Shown piece after piece: positions 58,320 through 64,000 of a stretch of 64,000 nt of DNA. The notes beneath the pieces are model-generated. The model searched no databases. It saw only the letters and a program-made list of their open reading frames with translations, and was not told the origin of the DNA. Within the stretch, counting starts at the first letter, position 1. Every line of letters begins with the position of its first letter. Origin of the DNA: Leptodontidium sp. MPI-SDFR-AT-0119 (taxonomy: Eukaryota; Ascomycota; Leotiomycetes; Helotiales; Leptodontidiaceae); NCBI GenBank assembly GCA_020726505.1, contig JAHLEZ010000013.1, positions 806,001 through 870,000 of the forward strand, written 5' to 3'. A program made the translations under genes and the position numbers.

Positions 58320-60014
58320 CTATGCGTTTCTCGACATATCGTTCCTAATAAAGGTGTTAGTTCAATATCTCGTCCGTTCCCCGACAAGAGATACATACCT
58401 GATTCTGTTGTAATCGAGGAGACCCTCAATGCTTCCGACCGCACTGACAGCAACATCTTGATCCCAAAGCTTCCTTTGCGCAAAGCTCATGACGTCCTTT
58501 TCTGTGATAGCTCCAATGACACGCTCAATCTCCTCTGGACCCATGCGGCGACCGGTTGTGATGATTTGTCTTCCGATATCCTCTGCCACAGCGGTGGTAC
58601 CATCAAGGGAAAGGAGGATCGATGCCTTCAGTTGGGCCTTGGCTCGCTCAACCTCAGCCTCGCTGACGTTGTACGAAAGTCGGGACCATTCACGGAGAGC
58701 AAAGTGGACAAGGTCGTCGATTCGGGTCAACTTGTCGGTAACCAAGTAGATGCCCCAGAGTCTGCCGATGTTAGCTCATCACTTATATATTCTCGCTGCA
58801 GATTCTTACCCAGTATCACTGTAACTTGTCGAAAAGCTCATGAAGCTGTTGGCCAAATCATTGTTGTGGACGAAAGCGCTAAGCTTGCTGCCCATGTGTG
58901 GAGCATTGCCCATTGCCTTGTCCCAGTTTCCGACAATTGCTTGGGTGACCAAAGCAGTGAAGTAATCATCATCCTTCCAGCTAACACCCTCCACAGCAAT
59001 GGCAATGTTGGCAGTTGGAATAGTATCATCACGGATTCGGACCTCGGAACCGATGAACTCGGGTTTTCGCTTTTGGGCAGCAGCAATCGCTGAGGCGGTT
59101 CCAGTGTGAGGCTCAGTCGCAAGACCAGAGAAGTGCTTCTCAGCAAGCTCAACCAGCTGCTGGTGGGGAACGCCACCAGCACCAACGAGAACCATACGAT
59201 CAGCAGTGTAGTTTGTCTTGATGTAGTTGACCAAATCGTCTCTCTGGATGCTCTGGATGTTCTCAGCAGGGCCCAGGATAGTGCGTCCTAATGGTTGTCC
59301 TTGGAAGGCGGTGGCGTGTAGGTGATCAAAGACAACTTCCTCCAATTGCTTATCAACCTCCTCTGATTCCCGGAGAATAACATCGCGTTCGCGGTTGATG
59401 GCTGAGGTCTCGAGCTTGGAATTTTGGAGGATATCGGAGAGGATGTTAACGGTGGCGGGCACATCGGCATTGAATGCCTTTGCGTAGTAGACGGTGTTTT
59501 CACGCTGCGTGCTGTATTAGCTTCTGTCCAGCTCTTCCGGATGATCCCAACATACAGATGTGTAGGCGTTCAAGTGACCACCCATGTTCTCGATTTCCAA
59601 CTCCAATTGCTGTTGTGTTCGGTTGCTGGTACCCTAATCCATCATCAGTCCATGTATCCATCCCGCGGAGGCCAATTGATGCCGTACCTTGAAGGCAAGA
59701 TGTTCCAAGAAGTGAGCTGTGCCGTTGGTCTTGTCTGTCTCTGCCCTAGATCCAGCATCAATCCAAACACCGACAGTCGAGGTCTGCGCCCATGGCGAAT
59801 GCTCCGTGGCAATCTACACTGTATCAGCGCCTGCGAGATGTTCCTGGCCTCCTGTCCTTACCGTCAGTCCATTGGACAGTGTCGTGGACTCGGTCTTCAC
59901 GCCATTCTTCACCACGGGAGTCGCGAATCCCCTTCTCAATGGCGAGACTGTGTTGAGAGCAGCGCGGCTGCGCAGTCCCTGGGTGAGGTTGAGAGCTAAC
60001 CGCCGGGATGCCAT
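58320..60014 (-). CDS. MAS1: Mitochondrial processing peptidase beta subunit
   Basis: Catalytic subunit of the matrix peptidase that removes presequences (M16 family, works with alpha-MPP). Exons include 60014-59862, 59813-59688, 59633-59556, then two long exons down to about 58363, and a short last exon ending at 58320. The last splice adds [12 protein letters not shown]. The protein starts with an arginine-rich presequence ([17 protein letters not shown]). The inverted zinc motif is HFLEH in [11 protein letters not shown], across the exon 2/3 region, with the downstream glutamate in [13 protein letters not shown] as probable third ligand. SSxxxx-type helices and [10 protein letters not shown] follow as in fungal beta-MPP. 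No defects. It is divergent from SDH4, with 524 bases between start codons, pairing two nuclear genes for mitochondrial proteins. Confidence 0.93.
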
Positions 60015-60538
60015 GGAGTCGGATGTGAAGGTGGTTGAGGATGGTCTTGAATTGAAGGTCGTGGAGTTGGTGGACGATGTTTTTGGTCACATAAAAGCTC
60101 TCTCGGCTCTCAGGGAGTGGAGGGCAAAAGCGGCGCTAGACCTTGGCAGATGAGATGACCTTCAGAATACCTACTTGCGTACTTGTAAAAGTCGTGACAA
60201 TGAATAGATATTCATAAAGCAGCTCTAAGCTGTTCAAATTAGAACATGTCATTTTCAATTACAAGTTTCAGTTTTCTTAAAATTAACAATCATAGATTGG
60301 TGAACAATCATGGCCATCTATCAAAACAAGAACTGGAGTAGAGCCGCATCGCCGCTTTGTGGCCACCAGTGGAGCAGACCTTCAACCAATTGTTCCGGGT
60401 CATTTACGCAGCTCTTTACACCTGAGGCAGGAAATACCTTCTGCCGAGGGAGTCCGATCATTCGAGGGAAGGGAACCGAACGACTTCAATCCACCAGAAT
60501 CACCGCTTCTGCAGAGCCAGTATTTGCAGCAAGTCAAC
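60015..60538. promoter_or_regulatory. Shared divergent upstream region (beta-MPP / SDH4)
   Basis: 524 bases between two start codons of nuclear genes for mitochondrial proteins. AT-rich near 60180-60310. The two short ORFs here end or are extended leaders of SDH4. A bidirectional promoter is likely from layout; no motif identified with confidence. Confidence 0.45.
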
Positions 60539-61240
60539 ATGGCATCAATTGCAAGACCAGCAATGCTTCAGAAGACTTGTCTTAACGTTGCTTCGAAGCG
60601 CGCCTTCTCGACGAAGCTCTCGTCCAGCTTCCCCGCCATCAACAAGTCATCATCGACAGTTTCGAGGAAGGTTGTACGGAATGCCTTTGCCAAAGATGCA
60701 CCGGGTGCAATGAGAGTGGCAGCTTTCCATGCAAGTGGCAGAAACTCAATTCTTCCTCCTCTTCCCCGTAAGTATAGCTGCTCTGTATTGTCACAATGGC
60801 TTGCTAACTTCAACGCAGAGGTCATCCAAGGAACTGGTATGCTTGTCCACCATTGAGATCTCCAACCCCAAACTAATTGCATTCTAGCAAATGATGCTGC
60901 TCCAGTTCCTCCTGCGAACCCATCACACGGCTCTTACCACTGGACTTTCGAACGTGCGATGGCAGTTGCTCTCGTTCCGCTAACGATCGCTCCATTTGCC
61001 TCTGGGTCATTGAACCCAACCATGGACGCCGTCCTTTGCGCTACTATCCTCCTCCATTCCCATATCGGATTCGAGTCCTGCATCGTCGATTATATCCCCA
61101 CACACCGATTGCCCAAGACGAGAAAGCTGGCATGGTGGGCATTGAGAGCTGGTACGGTTCTGGTTGGTGTTGGATTGTACGAGTTTGAGACCAACGATGT
61201 TGGTGTGACGGAGGCTTTGAAGAGGATCTGGGTGGCATAA
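60539..61240 (+). CDS. SDH4: Succinate dehydrogenase membrane anchor subunit (CybS)
   Basis: Small membrane subunit of respiratory complex II that helps bind ubiquinone and haem in the inner membrane. Three exons: 60539-60767, an 18-base microexon 60819-60836, and 60888-61240, giving 199 aa. The long presequence is rich in Ser, Arg and Ala with few acids (residues 1-70). The conserved part begins SHGSYHWTFERAMAVALVPLTIAPFASG, with a later HSHIGFESCIVDYIP segment carrying the histidine and DY typical of CybS, and ends in a third helix RAGTVLVGVGLYEFETNDVG. The start at 60539 matches a compact presequence; an upstream in-frame region to 60359 exists but begins without a convincing ATG. The microexon encodes roughly QVIQGT. 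Confidence 0.92.
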
Positions 61241-62692
61241 ACGGGGGTGGGAAGGACTGTATTTATTTTGATGGAGAGCATTGGGCATACGATGGCTGGT
61301 TGGGTGTATTATGCAGCGATACAAATCCTGCAATGAAGTTTCATTAAGACCTCCTTATGCTCTCAACGGCGGTCCTGGCTCTTTGCCCGATGGCTTGTCC
61401 TGTCCCGTATATGTGCAAGTGCCAAGTTCTAAGTTGGCATGTATTGAACTGGATGATCTACAAGTTCAAATGTGGAAGATGTTACCCTCAACTTGCTGGT
61501 GTTTACTTGTGCTGGGATGCCTAGAGGAGATGCAATAGTTCCCAAGAAGGGCCCCAAGAACCTTCTGTCGAGTCGAGCTAAGCCGTGTATCCGGAGCTGC
61601 TTATTCCTATGAAGACGAGCTGGATGTGTAAGAAATCCTGTCTAGTTGGTTCTAAGTTGCTAGCAAGTTGGCTACATTATAGCCCTGTGTTTTTAATGTT
61701 TTAGCCAGACCTTGCCGAGTAGTCGGTTCTTGCTTTCCTCTTTTCATTAGCTTTCAAGTTTGTTTCTTAGACATTGGAGGGCTGTAGCTCATGGTCCATG
61801 CTGAGCATAGCTTCGGATGGGCTTCTGGTGGATTAAAATTTGAATCCAGCGAGCTGACTGCTCATACGACTTTTGGTATGTCCCAAAGAGCTTTTTCTTT
61901 ATCGTTAGGTGTATTCGTTGTTCTAAGTACGAGCTGCCCAGGGAATCTCTAGCCTGTACAGTATTGGGCATTGTTACTTGTCGATTTCTTCGCTGTTCGT
62001 TTTCCTTTGTTAGTTGAGACCAGCTGTGGCCTGTAGTAAAAGATGGAAGGAGTCAGTAGAGTCTTGTTGGAAATCGTGCTGGTACCCTTTCAGTCTCCCG
62101 TTTTCTATTCCTCACTTCGATAATCTTTAAACTTATATGTAGCCAGGATACTTATTCGAGTTAGGACGACGTGGGGTTGGCTCAGCAGTCCTTATCTAAT
62201 ACTTGCTTTACCACACTAACATTCAGCCTTGCTGAGTTTCATTTTCTCCATACGGACAGAAACTTGTACGGTTCTTTCTACCTACTTAACAGCTCTGAAG
62301 CTTGGTACCTTAAAAAGCCTTGCCAATCATCCAGATGCCACTAGTGGCTGCAATGCATTCAGTAGTGCGGTTGCGGTTGAACTGTGGCACAGCCACCTGC
62401 ACTCTACTTCATGAAGGTTTATTGGCTGGTCACCTTAACGCAGATGACTTCTCAACATTGACAGTTGGGCACCTGGAAACAATTCCCCTTTCCTCCCAGC
62501 AGAGCCGCAAGGCTCTGGGTCAAATGGGTATCTAGATGGATGAGTTTCTCCCCTTTCCTCCTCGAGGCTAAACAAACATATTTACCGCATGTCTTGAATC
62601 TAATAGTCCAGCGGAATATGGTTTCCAGCTAGTTCCGCAATTTACTGCCTTCTGTCGTCTACCCCGCTACGAGTACAACGGACCCCGCGCAA
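61241..62692. other. Intergenic, no supported gene
   Basis: SDH4 3' flank followed by AT-rich sequence with only random-looking ORFs of 60-70 codons. Nothing else seen. Confidence 0.45.
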
Positions 62693-64000
62693 ATGGATCC
62701 CCTGTCGCTCACAGTCAGCGCCATCACCTTGATCGGGGCATCAGTGAAGACGATACAAGGCTTAGAAAAACTGCGGAGGGCATTCGGAGCTCATGAAAAG
62801 GTTTTGCAGCTCTGCAATGAGGTATTGCATATTCCGTCTCCATCGGATGATCACACGAGCTCTACTACATCGACCCTCACATCCTGGTTAAATCGCTAAC
62901 CTGTACCTAGATATCAGACCTCCGCGCCTTGTTCTCTGTGATACATGACACCGTTACGGAGCACGAATCAAGTTCAATCGACAACACTGCCTCTAGAGTC
63001 GTAGCCCAAGTTCTCCTACGGGCGCAAGAATTGTTGGGCGCTCTGGACGAAGTCGTAGACCAAATTCTTGTTACTCCGGATTCCGCCTTACCTTCGGCCT
63101 CGAAGGAACAATCACTCGAGACGGGAAAATTACGAGTTTCACGACGAGTCTGGTTGCGGTATGAAGGGAAGCTTGGTCGGCTCCGGGAAGACATCAGGGA
63201 CGTACGGCAATCTCTGAACGTTGCAATATCGGCTTTCTCGTCGTAAGTGTTTTCTCGATTTGTTTCCTATCAATCATACTGAAATTTATACAGGAGTGAG
63301 ATACCAAAGATTCGCTTGCACCTATTGGAGCTGTCATTGTCTACGAGTAATGTCACGGCTGAGAATCGTGCTTTGTACGAAAAGATGGACCAGCACAAGG
63401 CCATTCTCAACGATCTACGCTCCTTACTCCAGCAATCCAACGATCAGCTCCCACAAGGAGCTTTCATACAGTCAAGTTCATCTGGAAGCTCCACGCCTGT
63501 ACCGGAAAAGCAGCAGACTTCTTCATCGACCCAAGAACTACATGGGCAAAATGATAGCGAGAAGGATACACTTTGTGTCAAGGTCTCTCTTCCTGGAAAA
63601 CGAAGATGCTCGAAGCTATGCTCGTGCCAGTGCCACTCCACATCGCATCTCAAGACCCCTAAACTACTCTTCAACGCTCTTGGAGGTCTTTTTCTTGGAT
63701 ATTCAGGAATACCAATGCTAAACAAGAAGAAGTGCAACCGATATGGCTGCAAGGACTCTGAAGGGGCTAAAGTCCAGCTCTCTTACTATTTCCCGAGATG
63801 GTTGGTCGCAAGAATGATCAATGTCGTCGTGACCAATTCAGCGCAATTTGGACCCGCAATGTCGTTGCGAGTTATCAGAGTCCTTCCGGATACATCGCCA
63901 GTATTCACTTTCGCAAGGAAAGGGGATATACCAGGCATGAGATCCTTTTTCCAGCAAGGTCTCGCCTCCCCAATAGATGTTGCCGCTGGTGATGGTAGAT
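62693..64000 (+). CDS. Fungal ankyrin-type protein with Helo/PigL-like N-terminus (partial)
   Basis: Runs off the window; three exons so far: 62693-62821, 62911-63242 and 63294-64000+, in one frame with at least 389 codons. The N-terminus (MDPLSLTVSAITLIGASVKTIQGLEKL and the following helices to about residue 150) resembles the helical fungal domain of the Helo-like/PigL_N/STAND N-terminal group. A serine-rich linker follows. Then comes a cysteine module with C258, C262, C264, C266 and H267 (CSKLCSCQCH), GGLFLGYSGIPML, a C-x4-C pair, and YYFPRWLVARM. This arrangement recurs in fungal ankyrin proteins. At the end, ARKGDIPGMRSFFQQGLASPIDVAAGDGR looks like the first ankyrin repeat, so more repeats probably lie beyond 64000. 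Cell role unknown; related proteins are linked with nonself recognition only by architecture. Confidence 0.75.

Overview
The window is nuclear DNA of a filamentous ascomycete (Pezizomycotina). Genes are split by short introns of about 42-140 bases with GTAAGT/GTATGT-type donors, CTAAC/CTGAC-like branch sites and CAG/TAG acceptors. The content is typical of moulds: a DUR3 urea transporter, a Zn2Cys6 regulator, a 2EXR protein, GH31 and GT8 enzymes, a P450, a saponin-hydrolase-like protein, and an ankyrin protein with a fungal Helo/PigL-type N-terminus. Leotiomycetes is only a guess. I see no tRNA, rRNA, CRISPR array or intact transposon.

Layout. 1-12 kb: stand-alone CinA-domain amidase (-), DUR3 (+), mitochondrial NADH-cytochrome b5 reductase MCR1 (+), a decayed DHA1-type MFS transporter, and a small unknown protein 'A' (-). 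12-23 kb: a triplicated ~250-300 bp repeat, a Zn2Cys6 factor (-) divergent from a 2EXR gene (+), and two more small unknown proteins 'C' (-) and 'B' (+). A, B and C share an N-terminal P-[LMI]-P-x2-T-x-W-A motif followed by a SAP/HeH-like helical stretch, and look like a small local paralogous family. 23-36.5 kb: GH31 glycosidase (-), SprT-like metalloprotein (-), two candidate micro-ORFs around one copy of a ~175 bp duplicated segment, GT8 glycosyltransferase (+), the second copy of that segment, a 774-aa proline-rich disordered protein (-), and a kinase-like gene interrupted by two consecutive in-frame stops. 36.5-42.8 kb is gene-poor, with one 107-aa candidate. 42.8-64 kb: medium-chain reductase (+), membrane-anchored saponin-hydrolase-like propeller (-), secreted PKD-like protein (-), a repeat-bearing SAP-like protein 'D' (-), P450 (+), beta-MPP (-) divergent from SDH4 (+), and an ankyrin-type gene running off the end.

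How they work together. Three genes serve mitochondria (MCR1 outer-membrane electron transfer, beta-MPP presequence cleavage, SDH4 complex II anchor); the last two are divergently arranged. Several others suit a saprotroph or plant-associated fungus (urea uptake, GH31, secreted and anchored extracellular proteins, P450). The rest is a patchwork of unknown small proteins, decayed genes and non-coding repeats, with no single operon-like pathway. Exon borders come from splice signals and frame continuity read by eye, and family calls from motifs recognised without a database search.
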